Positions 1 through 8,979 of a stretch of 36,836 nucleotides of DNA are shown here, piece after piece; the stretch's first letter is position 1; each line of letters begins with the position of its first letter. A program made the position numbers and the translations under genes. The notes beneath the pieces were generated by a model, which saw only the letters and a program-made list of their open reading frames with translations, was not told the origin of the DNA and searched no databases. The DNA comes from JAWVFK01 sp033856175 (lineage in GTDB: Bacteria; Actinomycetota; Thermoleophilia; Solirubrobacterales; 70-9): the NCBI GenBank assembly GCA_033856175.1, contig JAWVFK010000035.1:1-36836 (forward strand), read 5' to 3'.

Positions 1-27
1 TTCGACAAGGTTGAGCTGGGCGGCTAG
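1..27 (+). CDS. 3' end of an unidentified plus-strand gene (partial)
   Basis: Reading from base 1 gives the codons for FDKVELGG followed by TAG, so this may be the last eight codons of a gene that starts outside the window. The strong hairpin 28 bases further on would then be its terminator, which is the main support for the call. Nothing about function can be said. Confidence 0.3.
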   Translation, partial: FDKVELGG

Positions 28-54
28 CTAGCGCGAGCTCTCAGAGAAGCGGTG

Positions 55-87
55 GAGAGGGCGCCCGGCGGGCGCCCTCTCTTCGTT
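55..87. terminator. Bidirectional hairpin terminator
   Basis: A perfect 12-bp stem (55-66 GAGAGGGCGCCC pairs with 70-81) has a 3-nt loop and is followed by TTCGTT. It lies between the end of the plus-strand gene at 27 and the stop codon of the minus-strand RTX-like gene at 96, so it can serve both convergent transcripts. The stem is very GC-rich; the T tract is short. Confidence 0.75.
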
Positions 88-95
88 CGCCGGAG

Positions 96-2183
96 CTAAG
101 GGCAGTTCGTCAGCGTGTCGGCGCCGGGACCGCCGACGCACCTGTCCCTCTTCGGGCCGCCGTCGATCGTGTCGTTGCCGCTGCCGCCGAGCAGGAGGTC
201 GCGACCGCCTCCGATCGCCGTCGCGCCGCCGCTGCCGAAGTTGTCGCCGAAGATCCCGTCGTTGCCGCTGCCGGCATCGACGAAGTCGTCGCCCTTGCCG
301 CTGGCGTGGAAGCCGCCGCCGGAGGCGAAGCTGTCGCCGACGATGGTGGTGTCGTCCCCGCCCCCCGCGAGGATGGCGTCGTCGCCGCCGCCGGTGGCGT
401 TACCCCCCGCGTTGAAGCTGTCGCCGACGATCAAGGTGGCTCCTCCGGAGCCGTCGCTGATCCGATCGGCGCCGCCGCCGCTCACAGCTCCACCGCCACC
501 GCGGCTGTCGCCGATGATCTGGTTGCCATTGCCGCTGGAGTTGATCCGGTCGGCAGCGCCTCCGGTTGCGCTCGATCCGCCGCTGGGCGCGAACCCATCG
601 CCGACGGCCGTACCGGTACCACTCAACCGCACCCGGTCGCGACCCACATGGCTGACGACGTTCGACCCGCCGCTCGCGAACCCGTCGCCGACGACCGTGC
701 CGCCGCCGCTGAGACGGACATCGTCACTCCCGCCGCCTCGGGCTCGGTGCGAGGACCCAAGCGCAATCCCATCGCCAATCGCGCTACCGCCGCCGCTCAG
801 GCGCACAACATCGTTGCCACCACCACCGGCGTTACCGGCGGTGGCGAAGCTGTCGCCGACGGCGGTGCCGCCGCCGGTGTGGCGCACCCGATCGTCTCCG
901 CGACCGGAAGCGCCGCCCGATGACGTCGAGAAACTGTCGCCGACGCTGGTACCGCTGTCACTCAGCCGAACGTCGTCCTTGCCGCCACCCGAGGCCGGCC
1001 CTCCGGTCGAGAAGCTGTCGCCGATGGCGTCACCGCCGCCGCTCGCCCGGACGCTGTCCTTGCCGCCGCCCGAGGCCGGCCCTGCGGTCGAGAAGCTGTC
1101 GCCGACGGCGGCGCCGCCACCGCTCAGCCGGACGTCGTCCTTGCCGCCACCCGAGGCCGGCCCTCCGGTCGCGAAGCTATCGCCGACGGCGCTGCCACCG
1201 CCCACCTGCCGAACGGTGTCGTTACCGCCGCCGGAGGCGCGACCGCTTACACCGAAGCTGTCGCCCACGGTGGTACCGCCGCTGGAGTTGCGGACCTTGT
1301 CGTTGCCACCCCCCCGGGCAAGAGCGCCAGCCACCACCGTGAAGGCGTCGCCGACGACCGTGCTCGAGCCGCTGACGTCGTCGTTACCGCCGCCACCGGC
1401 GTTGCCATGCGTCGAGAAGCTGTCGCCGACGGCGGTGCTGCCACCACGGACGACGTCGTTGCCGTGCCCCGAGGCGCTGGCGGTGCCGGGGCCGACGGTG
1501 AAGCTGTCGCCGACAGTCGTGCTCGACCCCGGCGCTCGGACCTTGTCGTTTCCTCCTCCCGAGACAGCGGAGCCGATCGAGAAGCTGTCGCCGACCGTCG
1601 TGCCGCCGCCGGTACTGCGAATGTCGTCGTTACCGCCACCCCTGGCGATCCCGTTCAGCGAAAAGCTGTCGCCGACGACGGTGACCGCTCCAGCCGATGC
1701 GCGAACCTGATCGTTGCCGCCGCCGATCGCCTTGCCGGCGAGCGACAGGCTGTCGCCGACGACGGTGTCGCTGCCGCCGCCGCCGCTGACGAAGTCGGAG
1801 GCGCTATCCCCCTTTGCGAGGCCACTGGCCACGCCCTTGTCGCCAATGACCATGTCCGTGTCGGCGTTGCCCTCGACGCGGTCGCGGCCGTTGCCGCCGA
1901 TCACGGTGTCGCTGTCAGCATCGCCGAAGAGCTTGTCGTCGCCGCTGTCGCCGCAGATCCTGTCGTTGCCGCCGTTGCCGTGGATCTTGTCGTCGCCGCC
2001 GCGGCCGACGATCACGTCGTCTCCGGCCGTGCCGTTGAGCGTGTTGTCATGGCTGTTGCCGACGATCGTCGCCGGCTGGCCGAAGCAGGTGGCTGCGCTG
2101 GCGCTGGCGGGAGCTACGGACAGGGCCGCGAGGGCCGCGGCGAAGACGAAGCTGCGAACGACCGATCCCTGGCGAAAGTGCAT
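96..2183 (-). CDS. Secreted RTX-like calcium-binding repeat protein with 27-residue units
   Basis: The protein is 695 aa. The start at 2183 is chosen because AGGAGG lies 5 nt before the ATG and because a signal peptide follows directly (basic MHFRQGSVVRS, hydrophobic FVFAAALAALSV, then an ASASA cleavage region). Residues about 40-110 and the last 60 hold ordinary RTX nonapeptides of the GGxGxDxUx type, which bind calcium in known families. The middle of about 480 residues is built from some 19 copies of a unit near 27 residues carrying (V/I)GDSF, a GGGxD turn and a VRxSGGG segment. A C-terminal RDRC...NCP end has two cysteines. No catalytic domain is visible, so a surface or matrix role is an inference. 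It has its own promoter and a terminator, and looks monocistronic. Confidence 0.85.
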   Translation of the reverse strand: MHFRQGSVVRSFVFAAALAALSVAPASASAATCFGQPATIVGNSHDNTLNGTAGDDVIVGRGGDDKIHGNGGNDRICGDSGDDKLFGDADSDTVIGGNGRDRVEGNADTDMVIGDKGVASGLAKGDSASDFVSGGGGSDTVVGDSLSLAGKAIGGGNDQVRASAGAVTVVGDSFSLNGIARGGGNDDIRSTGGGTTVGDSFSIGSAVSGGGNDKVRAPGSSTTVGDSFTVGPGTASASGHGNDVVRGGSTAVGDSFSTHGNAGGGGNDDVSGSSTVVGDAFTVVAGALARGGGNDKVRNSSGGTTVGDSFGVSGRASGGGNDTVRQVGGGSAVGDSFATGGPASGGGKDDVRLSGGGAAVGDSFSTAGPASGGGKDSVRASGGGDAIGDSFSTGGPASGGGKDDVRLSDSGTSVGDSFSTSSGGASGRGDDRVRHTGGGTAVGDSFATAGNAGGGGNDVVRLSGGGSAIGDGIALGSSHRARGGGSDDVRLSGGGTVVGDGFASGGSNVVSHVGRDRVRLSGTGTAVGDGFAPSGGSSATGGAADRINSSGNGNQIIGDSRGGGGAVSGGGADRISDGSGGATLIVGDSFNAGGNATGGGDDAILAGGGDDTTIVGDSFASGGGFHASGKGDDFVDAGSGNDGIFGDNFGSGGATAIGGGRDLLLGGSGNDTIDGGPKRDRCVGGPGADTLTNCP
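230..1770 (-). repeat. Tandem coding repeats of about 81 bp (27-residue unit)
   Basis: About 19 tandem units encode the (V/I)GDSF-containing repeat of the RTX-like protein. The most regular units (around 950-1250) are exactly 27 codons, that is three nonapeptides; others run from about 21 to 30. Nucleotide identity between neighbouring units is high, for example the recurring AAGCTGTCGCCGACGG on the plus strand, which implies recent tandem duplication or gene conversion. The boundaries given are approximate. Confidence 0.8.
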
Positions 2184-2224
2184 GCGAGCCTCCTGCGAGC
2201 GTGGGGTGCGATGCCGAGATGCCG

Positions 2225-2254
2225 ACCCTATGCCGTGCAGGCGCCGGCCGTCAA
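2225..2254 (-). promoter_or_regulatory. Probable sigma-70 type promoter of the RTX-like gene
   Basis: On the minus strand TTGACG (2249-2254) is followed after 18 nt by TAGGGT (2225-2230), which fits the actinobacterial TANNNT -10. Transcription would start near 2218 and leave a leader of about 35 nt carrying the AGGAGG site. It is one of the few places in the window with both a -35 and a Shine-Dalgarno sequence. Confidence 0.5.
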
Positions 2255-2277
2255 GCTCGCCGGACGAACGCTGCCGC

Positions 2278-4911
2278 CTACTTCGCCGAGAGCCAGTCGG
2301 CGCCGATGCCGATGTCGACCTCGAGCGGAGGATCGAGCTCGAAGGCGCCGCACATCTGCTTCTCGACGAGCTCGGCGGCGGCATCCATCTCCGCCGCGGG
2401 GCCCTCGAAGAGCAGCTCGTCGTGGATCTGGAGGACCAGGTGGGTCGCCATCTCGGCTTCCGAGAGGGCGGCGTGGCAGCGGACCATCGCCAGCTTGATG
2501 ATGTCGGCGGCGGTTCCCTGGATGACGGTGTTGACGGCGAGCCGGCGGCCGAGCGACTCGGTTTGGGGCTGGGGCGAGCGCAGCTCGGGGATGCGCCGGC
2601 GGCGGCCCATCAACGTCGTCACGTGACCCTGCTCGCGGGCGCTTTCGATCGTCCGCTCGATGAACTCGCTGACGGCGGGGAAGCGGCCCATGTAGCGCTC
2701 GATGAAGGCCTCGGCCTCGTCGCGATCGATGCCGAGGCGATCGGCGAGGCCGAAGCCGGTCAGGCCGTAGACGATGCCGAAGTTGACCATCTTCGCCTTC
2801 GAGCGCTCGGCGACGCCAACCGCGTCGGGCTCGATCTGGAAGACCTCGGCGGCGGTGGCGCGGTGGACGTCTTCGCCGGCGCGGAAGATCTCCTTGAGCG
2901 CCTCTTCACCGGCGACGTGGGCCAGCACCCGCAGCTCGACCTGGCTGTAGTCGGCGCTCAGCAGCCGCTTGCCGCGCTCGGCGACGAAGGCGCTGCGGAT
3001 CGGCCGGCCGACCTCGGATCGGATCGGGATGGTCTGCAGGTTGGGGTTGGTGCTCGAGAGGCGGCCCGTCGTCGTCGCGACCTGGTTGAAGGTCGTGTGG
3101 ATGCGACCGGTCTCGGGGTCGATCAGGCCGGGCAGCGAGTCGAGGTAGGTGTTCTTGAGCTTGGTCAGCTCGCGCCAGCTCTCGATCCTGGCGACGATCT
3201 CGTGCTCGTCGCGGATCTGCCCGAGGACGCGAGCGTCGGTCGAGTAACCGGTCTTGCCGCGGCGCTTGCGGCTGAGCCCGAGCTGGTCGAAGAGGATTCG
3301 CTGCAGCTCCTTCGGTGAGCCGATCGTGAACTGCTCGCCGGCGAGCTCCCAGATCTCTGCCTCGAGCTCGGTGATCCGCTCGGCGAGACCCGAGTCGATC
3401 TCGGCCAGGCGGCCGGCGTCGACCTTGACGCCGATCCGCTCGATCGCCGCCAGCACTTCGACCAGTGGCATCTCGACCTCGCGCATGACACGGTCGAGGT
3501 CGAGCTCGGTGAGGCGCGCCCGCTGGCGCCCGGCCAGCTCGTGCACGAGGCGAGCCTCGGCGGCGGGGTCGGCCGACGGCTCTATCTCCCCGGCTTCCTC
3601 GCCGATCTCGAGCTGGGTCTGCTCCGGCTCTGCCTCGTCCTCACCGCCGATGCTGGCGGTCGCGAGCCCCTCGTCCTCGGCCAGCTCGGCGAGGTCGTAG
3701 ACCCGCCGTGCCGGGTTGATCAGGTAGGCGGCGACCATCGTGTCGTGCTCGAGGTCCAGCCCGTCCTCCCCGCACTCGGCGAGCAGGCACCTGCGCGGGC
3801 CGCCGCCGAGCCCCTTGGCGTCGTGGGCGATCAGCCGCCGCCCGCTCAGCTGCTTGGCGAGAACGCCGAGGTCGGAGGCGTCGCCGGTGACAACGCGTTC
3901 GGGGTCGGCCGCGGCCCAGCGCCCGCCGGAGACCGCAATCGCGATCGGGCCATCCGCGAGCTCCGAGACCGCTCCCTCGACGGCGTCAATCGCGAGCTCC
4001 TGGGCCCCCTGGTCGGCGGGGATCTCATCCTCGGCCAGGCCTTCCTCGAGCCGCTTCAGCACCACCCGCAGCTCGAACTCGCGCGCCATCTCCCGCAGGC
4101 GACCGCGGTCGGCGGGCCGGCGCATCAGCTCGTCGATGTCGAGCCCGGTCTCGATCTCGGGCTGGAGCGTCGCTAGCCGCTTCGAGACCCGCGCGTCCTC
4201 GGCGTGCTCGGTCAGGTTCTGCTTGCGCTTGGGGCCGGAGATCTCATCGACGCTCTCCAGCACCGCCTCGAGCGAACCGAACTCCTGCAGTAACTGGGAG
4301 GCGGTCTTCTCGCCGATGCCGGGGACGCCAGGGATGTTGTCGGAGGTGTCGCCCTTGAGCCCGATCAGGTCGGCGATCAGCTCGGGGGGCACGCCGTAGC
4401 GCTCGATCACGGCCTCGCGGTCGTACATCTTCGTCTCGGTGATCCCGCGCGAGGTCGCCATCACCCGAACGCCGTCGCCGACCAGCTGGTAGACGTCGCG
4501 GTCGCCGGAGACAATCGTCACGGGGACCTGGCGCTCGCGGGCCTGGCGGACGAGCGCGGCGATGACGTCGTCGGCCTCGTAGCCCTCGATCTTTACGTTG
4601 GTGAAGCCGAAGGCCTCGGCCAGCGGCATCAGATGCGGCCACTGCTCGCGGAGCAGATCGGGCCGCGGCGGTCGCTGGGCCTTGTAGGGCTCGTAGGTGA
4701 CCTCACGGCCCGACATCCCAGCGTCCCAGGCGACGATCACCGCCTTCGGCCGATGCTCGGTGAGGATCTTGACCATCATCGCCGCGAAGCCGTAGATCGC
4801 ATTGGTCGGCCGCCCGTCGGAGGTCGCCATGTCCTGCGGCAGCGCGAAGAAGGCCCGGTAGGCGAGGCTGTTGCCGTCGATCAGGAAGAGCTCGGAGTCC
4901 GGCTTGGCCAC
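2278..4911 (-). CDS. polA: DNA polymerase I
   Basis: The 877-aa family A polymerase performs gap filling and primer removal. The N-terminal 5'-3' nuclease (about 1-285) shows YEADDVIA, VSGDRDVYQL and the helix-hairpin segment GDTSDNIPGVPGIG. The middle domain (about 300-520) has the proofreading fold position, but AIAVSGGRW stands where the DxE motif should be, so 3'-5' exonuclease activity is probably lost, as in Taq and mycobacterial enzymes. The polymerase domain has motif A DYSQVELR (near 651), motif B with KMVNFGIVYG (near 707) and motif C IHDEL (near 827). The start is GTG at 4911: no Shine-Dalgarno is present, but TATCAT lies 6 nt upstream. The frame stays open further upstream, but that extension is arginine-rich and does not resemble the family. 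Confidence 0.95.
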   Translation of the reverse strand: MAKPDSELFLIDGNSLAYRAFFALPQDMATSDGRPTNAIYGFAAMMVKILTEHRPKAVIVAWDAGMSGREVTYEPYKAQRPPRPDLLREQWPHLMPLAEAFGFTNVKIEGYEADDVIAALVRQARERQVPVTIVSGDRDVYQLVGDGVRVMATSRGITETKMYDREAVIERYGVPPELIADLIGLKGDTSDNIPGVPGIGEKTASQLLQEFGSLEAVLESVDEISGPKRKQNLTEHAEDARVSKRLATLQPEIETGLDIDELMRRPADRGRLREMAREFELRVVLKRLEEGLAEDEIPADQGAQELAIDAVEGAVSELADGPIAIAVSGGRWAAADPERVVTGDASDLGVLAKQLSGRRLIAHDAKGLGGGPRRCLLAECGEDGLDLEHDTMVAAYLINPARRVYDLAELAEDEGLATASIGGEDEAEPEQTQLEIGEEAGEIEPSADPAAEARLVHELAGRQRARLTELDLDRVMREVEMPLVEVLAAIERIGVKVDAGRLAEIDSGLAERITELEAEIWELAGEQFTIGSPKELQRILFDQLGLSRKRRGKTGYSTDARVLGQIRDEHEIVARIESWRELTKLKNTYLDSLPGLIDPETGRIHTTFNQVATTTGRLSSTNPNLQTIPIRSEVGRPIRSAFVAERGKRLLSADYSQVELRVLAHVAGEEALKEIFRAGEDVHRATAAEVFQIEPDAVGVAERSKAKMVNFGIVYGLTGFGLADRLGIDRDEAEAFIERYMGRFPAVSEFIERTIESAREQGHVTTLMGRRRRIPELRSPQPQTESLGRRLAVNTVIQGTAADIIKLAMVRCHAALSEAEMATHLVLQIHDELLFEGPAAEMDAAAELVEKQMCGAFELDPPLEVDIGIGADWLSAK

Positions 4912-4917
4912 CGGCGC

Positions 4918-4923
4918 ATGATA
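4918..4923 (-). promoter_or_regulatory. -10 box for a leaderless polA transcript
   Basis: TATCAT on the minus strand ends exactly 6 nt before the GTG start of polA, so the first transcribed base should be at or next to the start codon. No convincing -35 is seen. Confidence 0.5.
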
Positions 4924-4979
4924 GGTAGGGCGATCGCGGGGGTCTCGATTCGCCCGGCGCGCCAAACAGCTCTGGGTGG

Positions 4980-5468
4980 CTAGTCGACCTCCTCGGTCGA
5001 GATGTGAGCCGAGCTGACGCGTCGGTTCTTCCCGTGCCGGTCGTCGAAATCGATGTTGAGAAGCTCGAACCTGAATGAGGGAAAGATCGGATTTATTCCT
5101 CGCTCCTCGCCGAGGTCGTATGCCCAGTGCCAGGTCTCGAGCCCGTCCGCGAACGAGCCGTCGGCCCCCCGCCCGAGCATTCTCACGACCTGCTTGCGGG
5201 TCAGGCCGATCAAGGTGCGGCAGCGAACGAGCTGATCGGCCTGCTGCTCTCGGATCGTCCTGCGGGTGAAGTCTCCACGGTCGATCGCTCCGTGGGCGAG
5301 CCAGGCCTGGCGATCGAAGCCTCGAGCGGGGCACCCCGCGTAGCGGTCGGGATTGAGTTGGCGAAATATGAAAAGCGCGGCGAGGGCAAGTGCTGCGATG
5401 ACGATGACAGCGAGTAGAAGGTGGCGCTTCAGGCTCGAGTCCTCAACGGACAATGGCTTGGCCCTCAT
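4980..5468 (-). CDS. Membrane-anchored protein of unknown function, possibly BamE-like fold
   Basis: The 162-aa protein has a basic N-terminus, one hydrophobic helix at about 15-36 and a soluble part outside the membrane. I do not recognise a named family. The stretch from about 85 to 155 (IGLTRKQVVRMLGR..., then WHWAYDLG, then a beta-rich FELLNIDFDD and a VSSAHI end) resembles the arrangement of BamE/SmpA-type domains, where GLT-x-x-QV opens a helix followed by beta strands; this is a weak pattern match only. Its ATG overlaps the stop of the upstream AbiEi/DUF559 gene (ATGA), so translation is probably coupled. Two cysteines (near 46 and 83) could form a disulfide. Confidence 0.7.
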   Translation of the reverse strand: MRAKPLSVEDSSLKRHLLLAVIVIAALALAALFIFRQLNPDRYAGCPARGFDRQAWLAHGAIDRGDFTRRTIREQQADQLVRCRTLIGLTRKQVVRMLGRGADGSFADGLETWHWAYDLGEERGINPIFPSFRFELLNIDFDDRHGKNRRVSSAHISTEEVD

Positions 5469-6346
5469 CGGCCCATTCTCCCTCGCCGCTCGAGCAGGGC
5501 CCGGAGTGCTGCCGCAACCTCGCCGGGCGTGTCGCGTACCTGGCGGTAGGTAAATCGGAGGACCTCGTAGCCGAGAAGCCGTAGCTCCACGTCGCGGGCT
5601 CGATCTCGTTCAAAGGCCGACCGAGTGCCGTGATGGCGGAACCCGTCCAGCTCGACGATGAGATCCGCGGCCCTCCAGAGGAGATCGACCTCGAAGCGGC
5701 CGACCGTGACGTTCACCTCGGGCGGAGGCACTCCATGCCGGCGACACAGGCGCAGGAAGCGACGTTCGAGGTCGCTGCGGGTCTCGTCTGGCTCGAACGC
5801 CTGGTCACCGGTATCGAGTCTGAGAACTTCGGCAGCCCTGAGCGCCTTGTCCAAGCGGTCGGTCAAGAGCACGCGGCGGAGATCGTCGAGGGTGCGCGCC
5901 GGCGTGGTGACCGGGATTGCTCGATGGGTGGTGGTGGCTGCGGGGCGGGTCAGGGCAAGTAAGGCGGCACGACGGTGGATGGTGATTCCGGGGCGCCTCG
6001 ATCTTCCTGAGAGGCTTGGAACCGAGATGTCGATCGGTCCTGCTGGGACCGGGAGTATCTGCCACAGAGCAGCAGCGCTACGGTGGCTGAGAACCGCCTG
6101 CGGGCCACCGGCGAGCACCGCCGCGAGCCATCGTCCCTCGACGGTCAGGTTCGGATGACCGACGGCATAGACCGCTCGATGCACGCGATGAATACGCCCG
6201 GCTCGCACCCGCGTCTTGATGGCGCTGTCCGTCAGCCCTACCGCGATCAGCTGCGCCCGAGCGACCACCCCATGCTGCCGCGCAGCAACAGCAGCAACCG
6301 CTCGATCGGCTGAGGGACGCAACCGTTTGGCGTTTTCTGGGCGCAT
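5465..6346 (-). CDS. AbiEi-type antitoxin domain plus DUF559 endonuclease-like protein
   Basis: With the start at 6346 the protein is 293 aa. The N-terminal part (AARQHGVVARAQLIAVGL..., then IHRVHRAVYAVG) matches the winged-helix domain of type IV antitoxins (AbiEi). The C-terminal part (about 195-290) matches DUF559, a Vsr-like PD-(D/E)xK fold, with FEVDLLW near 218 and VELDG near 232 as the acidic residues, then FERDRARD and LLGYEVLRFT. Such fusions are common in Thermoleophilia and their role is not established; no AbiEii toxin is next to it. The start is uncertain: ATG at 6355 and 6346 both fall inside the palindrome at 6329-6363, none has a Shine-Dalgarno, and a downstream TTG is possible. 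The stop overlaps the next gene. Confidence 0.8.
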   Translation of the reverse strand: MRPENAKRLRPSADRAVAAVAARQHGVVARAQLIAVGLTDSAIKTRVRAGRIHRVHRAVYAVGHPNLTVEGRWLAAVLAGGPQAVLSHRSAAALWQILPVPAGPIDISVPSLSGRSRRPGITIHRRAALLALTRPAATTTHRAIPVTTPARTLDDLRRVLLTDRLDKALRAAEVLRLDTGDQAFEPDETRSDLERRFLRLCRRHGVPPPEVNVTVGRFEVDLLWRAADLIVELDGFRHHGTRSAFERDRARDVELRLLGYEVLRFTYRQVRDTPGEVAAALRALLERRGRMGR

Positions 6347-6363
6347 AACGCCCATAAGTCGCC
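6329..6363. repeat. 35-bp imperfect palindrome, copy 1
   Basis: The arms are 15 bp (6329-6343 GGCGTTTTCTGGGCG and 6349-6363 CGCCCATAAGTCGCC) with a 5-nt loop CATAA. Twelve of the 15 pairs match. The candidate ATG at 6344-6346 of the AbiEi/DUF559 gene lies in the loop. It shares its right arm and loop pattern with copy 2, which begins 61 bp further on. Confidence 0.75.
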
Positions 6364-6389
6364 ACGAGCACAGTCTTCTCCCCGCTGGT

Positions 6390-6424
6390 GGCGACTTTCG
6401 GACGTATAGCGACCATAAGTCGCC
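6390..6424. repeat. 35-bp imperfect palindrome, copy 2
   Basis: The arms are 15 bp (6390-6404 GGCGACTTTCGGACG and 6410-6424 CGACCATAAGTCGCC) with a 5-nt loop TATAG, again with 12 of 15 matching pairs. The segment CCATAAGTCGCC is identical to copy 1. The pair lies just upstream of the AbiEi/DUF559 gene and about 130 bp upstream of the divergent malic enzyme gene, so it could be an operator pair, a REP-like element or a hairpin in the transcript. Confidence 0.75.
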
Positions 6425-6551
6425 GACCGGGTTCGGGCCGACCCCCTTACTTGCCTGTTTTTGGGTCTGCGGCACCACAAACGCCCAGATTGACCGGGCC
6501 GTCAGCGCGCCGGCCTCTCCGCACGAACGCGGCCCGCACGCCGCCGGCTCC

Positions 6552-6557
6552 TATGAT
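6552..6557 (+). promoter_or_regulatory. -10 box for the malic enzyme gene
   Basis: TATGAT ends 9 nt before the ATG at 6567, predicting a transcript with almost no leader. There is no Shine-Dalgarno before that ATG. The rest of 6425-6551 holds no gene and no other clear signal. Confidence 0.4.
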
Positions 6558-6566
6558 TCCCCGCCC

Positions 6567-8021
<1,455 letters not shown>

Positions 8022-8052
8022 GAGCGCGCAGCCGCGCAGGGCAGCCGCGCTA

Positions 8053-8973
8053 ATGCGCGTTCTCGTCACCGGGGCGTCGGGCCTGATCGGCCGCCACCTC
8101 TGCGACGCGCTGCTGATTCGCGGCGACGACGTCGTCGGGCTGACGCGTGAGGTCCGCAGCGCTCGAGAGACGAATCCGCGGGTCAACTGGCACGCCTGGC
8201 AGGCTGCCGACGAGCCGCCCCCCGCGGCGGCTCTCGAGGGCCTCGACGCCGTCGTCAACCTGGTCGGCGAGCCGATCAACCAGCGGCTGACCTGGAAGGC
8301 GAAGCAGCGCATCCGGGCGAGCCGGATCGACGCCACGCGCAACCTGATCGAGGGGCTCTCGGCGCTTGACGAGAAGGCGCGGCCGGGGGTATTCATCAGC
8401 CAGTCGGCCGTCGGCTACTACGGCGACTGCGGCGATGCCCTCGTCGACGAGTCGACACCCGCCGGCGGCGACGTTCTCGCCGCGGTCTGCCAGGACTGGG
8501 AGCAGGCCGGCCTGGGCGCCGCGGCGTTCGGGATGCGCACCGTGATCACCCGTACCGGCCACGTGCTCGCCGCCGACGGAGGCCTGCTGAAGGCGCTCGA
8601 GACTCCCTTTCGGCTGGGAGTTGGCGGCCCGCTGGCCGGCGGCGATCAGTTCATGCCGTGGATCCACATCGAAGACGCCGTGGCGATGCTGCTCTGGGCG
8701 CTCGCCGAGAAGAAGCTCGAAGGACCGCTGAACCTGACCTCGCCGAATCCGGTCACCAACCGCGAGCTGGCGAAGGCGCTGGGGCACGCTCTTCACCGAC
8801 CCAGCGCGATCCCGGCGCCGAAGCTCGCGCTGGTGCTCGCACGAGGCCGCGAGCTGGCCGAGGTGCTCGCCGGCGGACAGCGGGTGATTCCGCGGCGGGC
8901 CCTCGACATGGGCTTCGAGTTCCGCTTCACGGAGCTGGAGCCGGCGCTCGAGGATCTCTACCGCGAGCGGTAG
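8053..8973 (+). CDS. TIGR01777 family NAD-dependent epimerase/dehydratase
   Basis: The 306-aa protein is an extended short-chain dehydrogenase. It has the Rossmann motif GASGLIG at residues 7-13, the SAVGYYG segment with the tyrosine typical of this group near 120, and a C-terminal DUF1731-like part with VIPRRALDMGFEFRF. It belongs with YfcH/SulA-like proteins, whose substrate is unknown. It follows the malic enzyme by 31 bp on the same strand, so co-transcription is likely. It has no strong ribosome site, and its stop is only 6 bp from the end of the convergent lipoprotein gene. Confidence 0.9.
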   Translation: MRVLVTGASGLIGRHLCDALLIRGDDVVGLTREVRSARETNPRVNWHAWQAADEPPPAAALEGLDAVVNLVGEPINQRLTWKAKQRIRASRIDATRNLIEGLSALDEKARPGVFISQSAVGYYGDCGDALVDESTPAGGDVLAAVCQDWEQAGLGAAAFGMRTVITRTGHVLAADGGLLKALETPFRLGVGGPLAGGDQFMPWIHIEDAVAMLLWALAEKKLEGPLNLTSPNPVTNRELAKALGHALHRPSAIPAPKLALVLARGRELAEVLAGGQRVIPRRALDMGFEFRFTELEPALEDLYRER

Positions 8974-8979
8974 CGCGAC

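Noticed and set aside
115..1710. Long plus-strand open frames rich in proline and serine opposite the 695-aa RTX-like gene
   Set aside because: They are the complement of a glycine- and aspartate-rich repeat. They have no ribosome site or domain, and the minus-strand frame has a signal peptide, a promoter and a Shine-Dalgarno.
230..1770. CRISPR-like look of the regularly spaced DNA repeats
   Set aside because: The repeats lie inside one open coding frame, with no distinct spacers of constant length and no cas genes nearby.
8022..8052. Short GC-rich repeat GCGCAGCCGCGCAGGGCAGCCGCGC between the malic enzyme and epimerase genes as a terminator
   Set aside because: The pairing is irregular, there is no T tract, and the two genes are only 31 bp apart on the same strand, which suggests co-transcription. 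(The run is described here at 8025-8051.)
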